Below, in pieces: positions 36,884 through 45,914 of a stretch of DNA of 64,000 bases. Made by a program: the position numbers and the translations under genes. Origin of the DNA: Bifidobacterium imperatoris (GTDB lineage: Bacteria; Actinomycetota; Actinomycetes; Actinomycetales; Bifidobacteriaceae); the NCBI RefSeq assembly GCF_002860405.1, contig NZ_NMWV01000011.1, forward strand, positions 62,001 through 126,000. Reading direction: 5' to 3'. Under the pieces are notes generated by a model. The model did no database searches. It worked only from the letters and a program-made list of their open reading frames with translations, and was not told where the DNA came from. Position 1 is the first letter of the stretch, and each line of letters starts with the position of its first letter.

Positions 36884-39391
36884 ATGAGCATTACGTTGAG
36901 CACCGCACTGGCATCGCTGATCACCAATAAGCGACGAGTGTCCGCGCTCAAATCGCTGGGCGTAACCACGGTGGGGGAGGCTCTGACCTATTTCCCGTTC
37001 CGCGTCACCGACCCGGTACGTTTGCAAACGCTTCGTCAAGCACAAATCGGCCAGCAGATGGCATTTGTGGCCACTGTGCGTGATGTGCGTGTGGTGCCCG
37101 GCCGCATGCTGCGCGTAATCGCCACTGTTGATGATGTCGACTTCGCTCGCACGCATAATATGCCCGGTGGCACTGCTCAACTCACATTCTTCGGCGGGCG
37201 TAAAAACTATATCGACTGGGTGAGCATGCGGCTTAAATCCAGTCCGATCTTGGTGGTCTCCGGCGTGCCAAGCGAATATATGGGGCAGCTGCAGTTCACT
37301 CATCCTGATTTTCTGACAGTGGCTCCGCCTGAGTTCGCAGCCGCAAACCAGCAACACATGGGCGCAAAGCTTAAATATGACGCCGATTCTATTGACGAAG
37401 CAGTTCTGCGCGTCACCCGCCCGCGTCCGGTCTATCATGCCAGTTCGCGCATATCCTCCGAGCATATTCATGAAACGATTCTGAATCTTCTATGGATGAT
37501 GGGTGCGCGCACCTCGGCTTCGCAGGCTGCTCTAGTGCCGCCGTCTACCAGCAGTATTGCTGTGCAGCCGGAGGAGGGAATTGCGGCAGGTGGAATGATT
37601 GCTCAGCCAGAAGATACAGCTGCGGGCAATCCGGAAAATTCGGCAGCAGTTGGCACATTGGCTCAAGCTATCCCCGATATTCTGCCTGAATCAGTTCGTG
37701 CGGTCAAAAACCTCATGCATAGGGCCGAGGCATTCCTCGCTATCCATGATCCCGATTCACGAGGCCGATTCAATGAAGCCATCGCAACATTGCGCTATGA
37801 GGAAGCTTTCATTTCTCAGGTCTCGCTGTTAAAGGCCCGGTCTCATGCGCATAAGTCGGCGGCTCACTCCTGCCCCCTAGGTGATGCGACAGCCAATACC
37901 GCAGCAAATACGGCGGAAGGTGGCAGAGATGTGCATAATCTCCGCGACCAGTTCATCAGCGCCCTGCCATTCGCCCTCACTGCTGGCCAGCGGCAGGTAA
38001 TCGATGACATTGCAGCCGATTTGTCCCGCGATTGGCCAATGCAGCGCTTGTTACAAGGCGAAGTGGGCTCCGGCAAAACCGTGGTGGCGCTTGCCGCCAT
38101 GCTGCAAGCTGTAGGTGCCGGATACCAGGCCGTGCTCGTGGCGCCGACTCAGGTGCTGGCCGAGCAGCATGCTGAAACCATTGGCAGGATGGTGGCAGGC
38201 CTCAAACCGGAAGTGCCGGTCACGCTCCTGACCGGTGGCATGAAACTTGCCGCGCGCCGCAAAGCATTGGCCGCAGCCGCCAGTGGTGAACCCGGCATTA
38301 TCGTGGCCACGCATGCAGCCTTCTCCAAAACCTTCCAAGCTCCGCATCTGGCTCTAGTGGTGATTGATGAGCAGCATCGTTTCGGCGTGGAACAGCGTGA
38401 AAGTCTCAACGCCAAAACCGATGACGGCACCACGCCGCATCTGTTGGTGATGACCGCCACGCCAATTCCACGCACCGCCGCCATGACTTGGTTCGGCGAC
38501 CTCGACATCTCCTGGCTTACCGAGCTGCCCGGCGGCCGCAAGCCGATTCGCACGGTGGTGGTGAACGAAGCCGATGCGCCCACAATGGTGCGCATGTTAC
38601 AACACATCCGTGCGCGCGTCGACGCGGGGGAGCGGGCCTACATCGTCTGCCCTCGTATTGATGAGGACAATGATGCGGATGCGGCAGCTGGCAAACGCAA
38701 ACAGAGCGACGCCGAAAGTATCGGTATCGATAATCCTTACGAAACCTATGACGACAACGGTGAGGCCGAGGCCCGCCCGCCGCTGCACTCGGTGGAGGAG
38801 ATCGCCGGGCGACTGCAAAAACTCCCGCAGTTTGCCGGTATCCAGTTCGCCACGCTGACCGGACGCGATAAAGACGATGTCAAAACTCAAGTCATGGCTG
38901 ATTTCGCAGCTGGCAAAACGCCGATCTTGGTATCCACTACGGTGATTGAAGTTGGCGTGGACGTGAAACAGGCCAGCTGCATCGTGATTTTCGATGCCGA
39001 TCGCTATGGCCTCTCTCAGTTGCACCAGTTGCGCGGACGCGTAGGCCGAGGTGGCACCAGCTCGTGGGCGTTCCTGATTTCCCGTGCCGAATCCGGATCG
39101 ATTGCCGAGCAGCGACTCGAGGTCATCCATAATTCGCTTGATGGTGCCGAAATCGCCCAAGCTGACCTGGAATTCCGTGGTGCCGGCGATGTGCTGGGCG
39201 ACGCTCAATCCGGTGGTAAGTCAAGCCTGAAACTGCTGCGCGTGGTCAAGGATGCGGACATGATTGCCGATGCACGCGCTCGGGCCGAACGAGTGCTGGT
39301 TGCTGACCCGGAGCTCACGAACGAAGTGCAACTGGCCGGAGCGGTACTCGATTTCACGCGTGGCAACGAAACCTTCCTGACCTCCAACTGA
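36884..39391 (+). CDS. recG: ATP-dependent DNA helicase RecG
   Basis: Branch-migrating helicase for stalled replication forks and recombination intermediates. 835 residues, longer than the usual 690-730. Visible: N-terminal wedge/OB-type domain with QQMAFVATVRDVRVV, helicase motif I GEVGSGKTVVALAAML, motif II VVIDEQHRFGVEQR (DEQH), motif III VMTATPIPRT, motif VI YGLSQLHQLRGRVGRGG. Extra length comes from three low-complexity insertions: about residues 215-260, 325-348, and an acidic stretch at 590-625. All leave the motifs intact. Confidence 0.94.
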   Translation: MSITLSTALASLITNKRRVSALKSLGVTTVGEALTYFPFRVTDPVRLQTLRQAQIGQQMAFVATVRDVRVVPGRMLRVIATVDDVDFARTHNMPGGTAQLTFFGGRKNYIDWVSMRLKSSPILVVSGVPSEYMGQLQFTHPDFLTVAPPEFAAANQQHMGAKLKYDADSIDEAVLRVTRPRPVYHASSRISSEHIHETILNLLWMMGARTSASQAALVPPSTSSIAVQPEEGIAAGGMIAQPEDTAAGNPENSAAVGTLAQAIPDILPESVRAVKNLMHRAEAFLAIHDPDSRGRFNEAIATLRYEEAFISQVSLLKARSHAHKSAAHSCPLGDATANTAANTAEGGRDVHNLRDQFISALPFALTAGQRQVIDDIAADLSRDWPMQRLLQGEVGSGKTVVALAAMLQAVGAGYQAVLVAPTQVLAEQHAETIGRMVAGLKPEVPVTLLTGGMKLAARRKALAAAASGEPGIIVATHAAFSKTFQAPHLALVVIDEQHRFGVEQRESLNAKTDDGTTPHLLVMTATPIPRTAAMTWFGDLDISWLTELPGGRKPIRTVVVNEADAPTMVRMLQHIRARVDAGERAYIVCPRIDEDNDADAAAGKRKQSDAESIGIDNPYETYDDNGEAEARPPLHSVEEIAGRLQKLPQFAGIQFATLTGRDKDDVKTQVMADFAAGKTPILVSTTVIEVGVDVKQASCIVIFDADRYGLSQLHQLRGRVGRGGTSSWAFLISRAESGSIAEQRLEVIHNSLDGAEIAQADLEFRGAGDVLGDAQSGGKSSLKLLRVVKDADMIADARARAERVLVADPELTNEVQLAGAVLDFTRGNETFLTSN

Positions 39392-39459
39392 GACCGTAAC
39401 GCGCCAGTTTACGCAAACTCACTACGGTGTGGGCCAGTCTACCTACACAAGGAGGGCCC

Positions 39460-40179
39460 ATGAGCGAGACTGTGCGCGATGCGTTGTTTGTAGTCGTGCT
39501 ATTCGCGGCGAACGTGATTCAGGCAATCACCGGATTCGCAGGAACCGTGCTTGCCATGCCGTTCTCCATGCTGCTGCTCGGTACCGATACCGCCAAAGTA
39601 GTACTGAATATCACCACATTATTGGCATGTTTATGGCTCGGTGTGCAGCACCATGCACATATTCGCTGGCGTATTCTTGCTGAGATGGTGGGGCTTATGG
39701 CTATCGGCATGGCGGCCGGCGTAGCACTCTATGTAGTGCTGCCTCTCGACCCGTTGCAGAAGGCCTATGGCGTGTTCATCATCGTGATTGCGTTGAAAAA
39801 TCTGATATGGCCGTCTCATGCGGAGCCGCCGCACTGGCTGCTTGTCATCATCGTGTTGTTGGCCGGTGTGATTCATGGCATGTTCATCTCCGGTGGTGCG
39901 CTACTGGTGATTTACGCTGCGGTGCGACTCAAAGACAAGAATGAATTCCGCGCCACGATGGCATGCGTATGGGTGGCGCTGAACTCGGTGCTGGCTGTGC
40001 AACAAGGGGTGTCCGGTGTAATGACGCCACATGCGTTAATGCTCACCGCGGTGTCGATTCCGCCGCTGATTGTGGCGATTGCCATCGGCAACCATCTGCA
40101 AAAGCAGGTGAGCCAGCAGGCTTTCCTGAAACTCACCTATGTGCTGCTGGTGATTTCCGGCGCCTCGATTGTGCTATAG
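39460..40179 (+). CDS. tauE: TSUP/TauE-SafE family exporter (candidate isethionate exporter)
   Basis: Eight-helix membrane protein of 239 residues in the sulfite/organosulfonate exporter family. The ATG at 39460 follows ACAAGGAGGGCC, a perfect site, while an upstream GTG at 39427 has none. Signature FAANVIQAITGFAGTVLAMP near residue 15 and VIHGMFISGGALLVIYAAV in the second half are the two TSUP repeats. It is the first gene of the taurine-type cluster and only 15 bases before the PucR gene. Proteins of this family export isethionate or sulfolactate-type products in other taurine pathways; that role here is inferred from context. Confidence 0.78.
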   Translation: MSETVRDALFVVVLFAANVIQAITGFAGTVLAMPFSMLLLGTDTAKVVLNITTLLACLWLGVQHHAHIRWRILAEMVGLMAIGMAAGVALYVVLPLDPLQKAYGVFIIVIALKNLIWPSHAEPPHWLLVIIVLLAGVIHGMFISGGALLVIYAAVRLKDKNEFRATMACVWVALNSVLAVQQGVSGVMTPHALMLTAVSIPPLIVAIAIGNHLQKQVSQQAFLKLTYVLLVISGASIVL

Positions 40180-40194
40180 CGGAGAGGAGCTGCT

Positions 40195-41367
40195 ATGACC
40201 GTCCGATTGAAGGAATTAGTGGAGCAGGCCGCCGATAAGGATATGGTGCTGGTGGCTGGCAAAGGCGGGCTCGAACGGCCGGTGAGTTGGGTGCACATGG
40301 TCGAAAACGAGGAGATTGCAGGCTTCCTCGAGGGGCAAGAAATCGCCTTTACCACCGGCATCGGCTTGGAAACTCAGGAAGATCTCTACCCGCTGGTCAA
40401 AAGTGCCTATGCTTCTGGAGCTACCGGTGTGGTAGTGAATATCGGCCCGTTCATCCACCAAATCAGCCCAGATACGATTCGGTTCTGCGATAAGCATGAT
40501 TTCCCGCTATTCAAAGTGCCGTGGAGCGTGCACATGGCGCAGATCATGCACAGCTTCAGCTTGGCCATCACGATGAGCGAGAAGCATAGCATGGAGCTGG
40601 CAGCCGCTCTGGAGAACGCCATCTTCCACCCGGATCGCGAGGAAATGTACCTTGAATACCTCGAACAATCCGGATTTGGCAAGGACTGGAACTATTGCGT
40701 CACCGTGTTCAGCGCGTGCGGAGAAACGAGCGGTCATGACGCCGAACGCATCGCCAAATACTCGCGTGAAGCCGAATCGTTGATTACGTCGAACCAGTGG
40801 CGTGTGGCCGTGGCGCATATCGAAGAGCGTCTTGTACTGGTGTTTGCTCGGTATACAGCTGAGCAGGTGGAAATGATGGTGCGTGAAATCATCGCTGCGA
40901 TACGCAGTCGCGGAGTGATTCTTGAACGCACATACATTGGTGTCGGCAAAGTCACTAGATCCGCTCGTTGCATTGGCAAAAGCTATAATCAGGCACTCAA
41001 ATTGGAACGATTGCAGCATCTGCGCGGGCGCGTGGGCGAGGTTGCGCTCTACGACAATTCAGGTATCGATAAACTGTTGCTTGCCGTTTCAGATCGTGCG
41101 ATTTTGGAAGATTACTATCAAGACAGCATTGGGCCACTGGTGGAATACGACCGTGTGAACGGTACCGATTTGACCGAAACGCTGCATGCGTACTTCCAGT
41201 TCTCCGGCTCGGTCAAGGAGACTGCAGCCAGCATGTTTGTGCACCGCAACACCGTGAGCTACAAACTCAACAAAATCGAAGACATTCTGGGTGTAAGTTT
41301 GTCTGATTTTCGTACGCGCGAGTTCCTTTCTGTGGGATTGCAAGTGCGCGAGATTCTTGATTGCTAG
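40195..41367 (+). CDS. PucR family transcriptional regulator of the taurine-type cluster
   Basis: 390 residues. The N-terminal PucR domain (LKELVEQAADKDMVLVAGKG to about residue 130) is followed by a GGDEF-like variant and the C-terminal PucR helix-turn-helix (SGSVKETAASMFVHRNTVSY, KLNKIEDILGVSL). The family controls purine, nitrogen-source or amine catabolism. The ATG follows GGAGAGG. Located between the exporter and the aminotransferase, it is likely to sense taurine, an intermediate or nitrogen status and to drive the operon starting at 41595. Confidence 0.87.
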   Translation: MTVRLKELVEQAADKDMVLVAGKGGLERPVSWVHMVENEEIAGFLEGQEIAFTTGIGLETQEDLYPLVKSAYASGATGVVVNIGPFIHQISPDTIRFCDKHDFPLFKVPWSVHMAQIMHSFSLAITMSEKHSMELAAALENAIFHPDREEMYLEYLEQSGFGKDWNYCVTVFSACGETSGHDAERIAKYSREAESLITSNQWRVAVAHIEERLVLVFARYTAEQVEMMVREIIAAIRSRGVILERTYIGVGKVTRSARCIGKSYNQALKLERLQHLRGRVGEVALYDNSGIDKLLLAVSDRAILEDYYQDSIGPLVEYDRVNGTDLTETLHAYFQFSGSVKETAASMFVHRNTVSYKLNKIEDILGVSLSDFRTREFLSVGLQVREILDC

Positions 41368-41372
41368 GAGTG

Positions 41373-41394
41373 TGATTGTGCTGGAGCACAATCA
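41373..41394 (+). terminator. Hairpin after the PucR gene
   Basis: Perfect 10-bp stem TGATTGTGCT-GG-AGCACAATCA a few bases after the pucR stop; only TCTTTA follows, so termination would be weak. It may also be a regulatory site upstream of the aminotransferase operon. Confidence 0.45.
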
Positions 41395-41594
41395 TCTTTA
41401 GGTTCTGCAATATAGAACGGCAGCGCGTTCGCTCATAGACTGCAAAGCAATCACGGAATCCACAAGGATTTCATGCAGTCGCCGAACGGATGACATGCGG
41501 AACCAAATGTTTCGATTGTGTATCGTGCACATTTCTTTCTCTCACATCGTCTCATCCATTCGGCTCACCAAAGCCCCTAAGAAAGGATGAGACG

Positions 41595-42956
41595 ATGAGC
41601 GAATCACTGGCAACCAAGGAACTGACCGGCGAAGAAGTTGCTGAACTGCACCGCGAGTATGTGATGCAATCCTGGCACAAGCAGGGCGAGCCGGTGATGC
41701 CGGTCAAGTCCGCTAAGGGCATCTACGTTTACGACTATGACGGCAACAAGTACGCCGATATGTCGTCCCTGCTGGTGTGTTCCAACCTCGGCCACGAACT
41801 GCCGGAGATTGTGGACGCCATCAAGGATCAGGCCAGCAAGATGTGCTTCATGGCACCGGCCTATGCCTCTGAGCCGAAGTCCAAGCTCGCCAAGATGATC
41901 GTCGACCTTGCCGGCAACGACTTCTACCAGCGCGTATTCTTCACCAACGGCGGCGCTGATTCCAACGAAAACGCCATCAAGATGGCCCGCATGGTCACCG
42001 GCCGCCAGAAGATCTTCAGCTGCTACCGCTCCTACCACGGCTCCACCTTGGGTGCATCCTTTGCTTCCGGCGACTGGCGTCGTTTCGCCACTGAAGCCGG
42101 CGGCGCAGCCCCGAGCTTCGTGCACTTCATGAACCCGAACATGTACGAGGACGGCTTCAACCGTGGTGAGGATGACGAGAAGGTTACGGCCCTGTACTTG
42201 AAGCGCCTTGAAGATCAGCTCATCTACGAGAACCCGGATGACGTGGCCGCCATCCTGATGGAATCCATCGTTGGCGCCAACGGTGTGATTTTGCCGCCGA
42301 AGGGCTACATGGAAGGCGTTCGTGCCCTATGCGACAAGTATGGCATCCTGATGATTTGCGACGAGGTCATGGCAGGCTGGTGCCGCACCGGCAAGATGTT
42401 CGCCTGGCAGAACTTCGACATCAAGCCTGATATCTTCACCTTCGCCAAGGGCGTTACCTGCGGTTACGTGCCGCTGGGAGGCGTGGTGGTCTCCAAGCGG
42501 ATTTCCGACTACTTCACCGATCACGTACTGCAGTGCGGCCTGACCTACTCCGGCCACACGCTGGCCTGCGCCGCCGGCGTCGCCGCAGTCAACTACTACG
42601 TCGAGCATGATATCGCCGGCCACGTCAAGGAGATGGAAGGCATTTTGAAGCCATTCCTCGAAGAGATGGAAGCCAAGCACAAGTGCGTAGGCGAATCCCG
42701 CTGCATCGGTCTGTTCTCCGCCATGACCATCGTCAAGAACAAGGAAACCCGCGAGCTGATGAGCCCGTACCACACCGCCAACCCGGTGATGGGCAAGATC
42801 ATGGGTGCCCTGAAAGACAAGGGCTTCCTGACCTTCGGCCGTGAAACCAACGTGAACATCTGCCCGCCGCTGACCATCACCGCTGAAGAGCTCAAGGCCG
42901 AACTGCCCAAGGTGGACGAAGTCCTGACCTGGGTCGACGAAAACTTCTGCGATTGA
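41595..42956 (+). CDS. toa: Class III aminotransferase, probable taurine aminotransferase
   Basis: PLP enzyme of 453 residues. ATG 41595 with AAAGGA 7 bases upstream; the frame is open further but the family start MSESLATKELTGEEVAELH is clear. Motifs: SSLLVCSNLGHELPEIV, FFTNGGADSNENAIKMAR, SYHGSTLGAS, DEVMAGWCRTGKMF, PLP lysine K285 in FTFAKGVTCGYVPLGG. This subgroup includes taurine:pyruvate and taurine:2-oxoglutarate aminotransferases. With the dehydrogenase next to it, it would convert taurine to sulfoacetaldehyde, placing the amino group on glutamate or alanine. Which keto acid it uses cannot be read from sequence; other omega-amino acids are alternatives. Confidence 0.82.
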   Translation: MSESLATKELTGEEVAELHREYVMQSWHKQGEPVMPVKSAKGIYVYDYDGNKYADMSSLLVCSNLGHELPEIVDAIKDQASKMCFMAPAYASEPKSKLAKMIVDLAGNDFYQRVFFTNGGADSNENAIKMARMVTGRQKIFSCYRSYHGSTLGASFASGDWRRFATEAGGAAPSFVHFMNPNMYEDGFNRGEDDEKVTALYLKRLEDQLIYENPDDVAAILMESIVGANGVILPPKGYMEGVRALCDKYGILMICDEVMAGWCRTGKMFAWQNFDIKPDIFTFAKGVTCGYVPLGGVVVSKRISDYFTDHVLQCGLTYSGHTLACAAGVAAVNYYVEHDIAGHVKEMEGILKPFLEEMEAKHKCVGESRCIGLFSAMTIVKNKETRELMSPYHTANPVMGKIMGALKDKGFLTFGRETNVNICPPLTITAEELKAELPKVDEVLTWVDENFCD

Positions 42957-42986
42957 CCGCCTGCTCGCGCTGGGAAAGGAAACATC

Positions 42987-44117
42987 ATGCTTTGGGATTA
43001 TCAACAGCCGGTAGCTATTCGCTTCGGCAATGGTCGCGTTCGAGAAATCAAGGATGTGGCCGCTTCGATGGGCTTGACTGAAGGCGGCTTGCTCGTTTCA
43101 GAACATCTCTTCGCACAAAACGGCACTGCAGAGAAAATCGTTAAGGACTCCGAAGGAGCCATCAGTGAGATCTTCTCCGACTTCTCGCCGAACCCGGACG
43201 TTACTGAAGTGGACAAGGCTGCGGCCCTGATTCGCGAAAAGCACCTGAAATTCGTCGTGGCGATGGGCGGTGGCAGTGCAATGGACCTCGCCAAGTCAGC
43301 GGCCAGCATCGCATTGACCAACGATTCCATAGCCGAATACCACGGCACCGGTAAGGCCATGCCGCAGGAGCATCTGCCGATTATCGCAGTGCCCACCACA
43401 GCAGGCACCGGCTCAGAAGTCACTTGCGTATCCGTGCTCACCAATCGTGCGCTCGGCAAGAAAGCACCGATCGTCTCTGACGGCTTCTTCCCATCCGTGG
43501 CCATCATCGACCCGGAACTCACCTACTCGGTGCCACCGCACGTCACCGCATCGACCGGTATGGACGTGCTGAGCCAGGCAATCGAAGGCTACTGGAGTAA
43601 AGGCCATCAGCCGATCTGCGACGCCTGCGCCATCCACGCGGCACCGCTGGTCTTCAAATACCTGCCCATCGCTGTGGCCGAACCGAACAACGCCGAGGCT
43701 CGTCAAAAAATGTGCGAGGCGTCAGTGATTGCAGGTCTCGCTTTCACGCTGCCGAAGACCACATCCTCGCACGCCTGCTCCTTCCCGCTGACCAATATTC
43801 ACGGCATTCCGCACGGTGAGGCTTGTGGCTTGACGCTTGATTGGTTCGCCCGCATCAACAAGAATGCCCAGCATGGCCGCGTGCAGGAGTTCGCTCGCGC
43901 CATCGGCTTTGAAGACGTCGATGCAATGGCCGACGCCATCCATGAACTCAAGGTCAAGGTGGGTCTGCGTACCGGATTGAAGGATCTCAACCTGAACGCC
44001 GAGCAGATCGCCGACCTGGTGCGCATCAGCCGCCATCCGAACCTGTACAACAACCCAGTCGAAATCACCGATGAGATGCTCCAGGACATGTACGAGCACC
44101 TCGCCGCCACCGACTGA
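42987..44117 (+). CDS. tauF: Iron-type alcohol dehydrogenase, probable sulfoacetaldehyde reductase
   Basis: 376 residues, group III (iron-dependent) alcohol dehydrogenase: N-terminal NAD domain with VVAMGGGSAMDLAKSAASI, AVPTTAGTGSEVTCVSV, and the metal site HACSFPLTNIHGIPHGEACG (several His) in the helical domain. AAAGGA precedes the ATG 9 bases away. Immediately downstream of the aminotransferase, it would reduce the aldehyde product. In some gut bifidobacteria an enzyme of this family reduces sulfoacetaldehyde to isethionate so that taurine serves as a nitrogen source, without sulfonate cleavage. The match of neighbours to that pathway supports the assignment. Confidence 0.8.
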   Translation: MLWDYQQPVAIRFGNGRVREIKDVAASMGLTEGGLLVSEHLFAQNGTAEKIVKDSEGAISEIFSDFSPNPDVTEVDKAAALIREKHLKFVVAMGGGSAMDLAKSAASIALTNDSIAEYHGTGKAMPQEHLPIIAVPTTAGTGSEVTCVSVLTNRALGKKAPIVSDGFFPSVAIIDPELTYSVPPHVTASTGMDVLSQAIEGYWSKGHQPICDACAIHAAPLVFKYLPIAVAEPNNAEARQKMCEASVIAGLAFTLPKTTSSHACSFPLTNIHGIPHGEACGLTLDWFARINKNAQHGRVQEFARAIGFEDVDAMADAIHELKVKVGLRTGLKDLNLNAEQIADLVRISRHPNLYNNPVEITDEMLQDMYEHLAATD

Positions 44118-44169
44118 TCGCCGCGGAACCGGTAAACGGCATCTACAACCAACACGCAAGGAGACGATG

Positions 44170-45861
44170 ATGGCAACGATCTACACTGGCGGCACAATCC
44201 GCACGATGACTGCGCCCGATGCAACCGCTCAGGCACTGCTCACGGATGACCGCGGCTGCATCGCCTTCGTGGGAAGCCTTGATGAAGCCCGCAATCGCGC
44301 ACAGTCCATGATTACTGTGGGTGGACGTGTTCCTCAGGAGCACGACCTTGCCGGAGCCTGTCTGATGCCAGGCTTCATCGACTCCCATTCGCATTTCGCC
44401 GGCATGGGTCAGCGTCTGACGGACGCCGACCTGGCCGGCTGTGCCGATTTTGCCGAAATCGGCACCCGACTCAAGACTTTTCTGGCTGCACATCCACTGC
44501 CCGCAGGCGGTGTGCTGCACGGCTTCAATTATGATCAAAACGAGCTGGCTGAAGGCGTGCACCCCGACCGCCACGTACTCGATGCCATGCTCGGTGATGT
44601 GCCGACGGTCATCTCCCACGTATCCGGGCATGTGATCATCGTCAACACCGCACTGTTGAAGCTCATTGGCCTCGACCTGGATGCCGAAGCGCCAACCGGT
44701 GGCGTGTACGGCAAGGATACGGATGGCAAACTCAACGGCTACTTCGCCGAAACGCCTGCAATCATGCCGATTCTGATGTATCCGGCGGTCATGCCAAGCC
44801 AAGGCGTCGAAGACCTGGCCGATGCCATCCAGAACGATTACGCATCCCACGGCATCACCACCTGCCAGGATGGTGCCACCGCACCCGGATACGCCGAACG
44901 ATTCGTCAAACTCGCCGAAAATCACCAGCTGAAGCTTGATCTGACCTGCTACCCCATGATGGGGCAGGATCTGGATGCCGTATTCGAATCCGTTGGCTCC
45001 TATGCCAGCGGTGGCACCAGCGAGGGCATCCAATATCTGAATCATCTGCGCTTCGGTGGCGTGAAACTGTTCGTGGACGGATCCCCGCAGGCGCGAGGCG
45101 CTTGGCTTTCCGAACCTTACGAGCCGCTGCCGGCATCTGCAAAAGCCAGCGAGCCGGCCGGCTACCGAGGCGCGGGCATCCTTAGCGACGAGGCCATGCG
45201 TGCATTCCTCGACCATGCGCTCGAACGCGGCTGGAAGGTCATGGCGCATTGCAACGGCGATGCCGCCAGCGAACAATTCCTCACCCAATACACCGCCGCC
45301 TACCGTGCCAGCAGCAAACCCGACAAATTCGATCTGCGCCCGGTGATGGTCCACTGCCAACTCACCCGCAACGATCAGTACGCGCGCATGGCAGCCGTGC
45401 ACATGATTCCCTCGATATTCGTCTCCCACTGCTGGTTCTGGGGTGACGCGCACATCAAAAACTTGGGATTCGAGCGGGCCTCCCGCATTTCCGCAGTGCA
45501 TGACGCACTTGACTACAATCTTCCTTTCACTTTCCACACCGATTCACCCATTGTGCCGCCGGATCTCATCTTCGCGGCATGGTGCGCCATGACCCGCGTT
45601 ACCAAGCACGGTGTTGAGCTCGATCAGGCGCAATGCGTCGGTGCATGGGAGGCTTTCAGCGCCATCACGCGCAATGCGGCCTACCAATACGGCGAAGAAG
45701 CGCGCAAAGGCACTCTGGAAGCCGGCAAACTCGCCGATCTCACGATTCTTGACGCGGACCCGCTGGCCGCGTCGGCGGATAAGGCCGAAGCTGCGGCCAA
45801 AGTCCGCGAACTCAACGTACTCGAAACCATCAAGGAAGGAACCACGGTTTGGACAGCGTGA
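44170..45861 (+). CDS. YtcJ-like metal-dependent amidohydrolase
   Basis: 563 residues; two adjacent ATGs (44167, 44170), the second at the better distance from AAGGAG. The N-terminal beta-sandwich leads into the amidohydrolase barrel: H73 and H75 in PGFIDSHSHF, then MAHCNGDAASEQFL, MVHCQLTRNDQYARM and FTHTDSPIVPPDLIFAAW-like end motifs (FHTDSPIVPP), and the closing LADLTILDADP. The YtcJ family hydrolyses N-acyl, N-formyl or cyclic amides in amino-acid and amine catabolism. Its presence between tauF and the symporter suggests it releases the amine that feeds the aminotransferase. Not a known member of described taurine clusters, as far as I recall. Confidence 0.78.
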   Translation: MATIYTGGTIRTMTAPDATAQALLTDDRGCIAFVGSLDEARNRAQSMITVGGRVPQEHDLAGACLMPGFIDSHSHFAGMGQRLTDADLAGCADFAEIGTRLKTFLAAHPLPAGGVLHGFNYDQNELAEGVHPDRHVLDAMLGDVPTVISHVSGHVIIVNTALLKLIGLDLDAEAPTGGVYGKDTDGKLNGYFAETPAIMPILMYPAVMPSQGVEDLADAIQNDYASHGITTCQDGATAPGYAERFVKLAENHQLKLDLTCYPMMGQDLDAVFESVGSYASGGTSEGIQYLNHLRFGGVKLFVDGSPQARGAWLSEPYEPLPASAKASEPAGYRGAGILSDEAMRAFLDHALERGWKVMAHCNGDAASEQFLTQYTAAYRASSKPDKFDLRPVMVHCQLTRNDQYARMAAVHMIPSIFVSHCWFWGDAHIKNLGFERASRISAVHDALDYNLPFTFHTDSPIVPPDLIFAAWCAMTRVTKHGVELDQAQCVGAWEAFSAITRNAAYQYGEEARKGTLEAGKLADLTILDADPLAASADKAEAAAKVRELNVLETIKEGTTVWTA

Positions 45862-45914
45862 TTGCCGTGCGCGGATAACAGCGAGCACGGCGCAAGACCA
45901 AGAGAGGCATCGTC

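Noticed and set aside
44143..45537. 464-codon minus-strand frame over the amidohydrolase gene
   Set aside because: Antisense to a gene with amidohydrolase metal motifs; no ribosome binding site.
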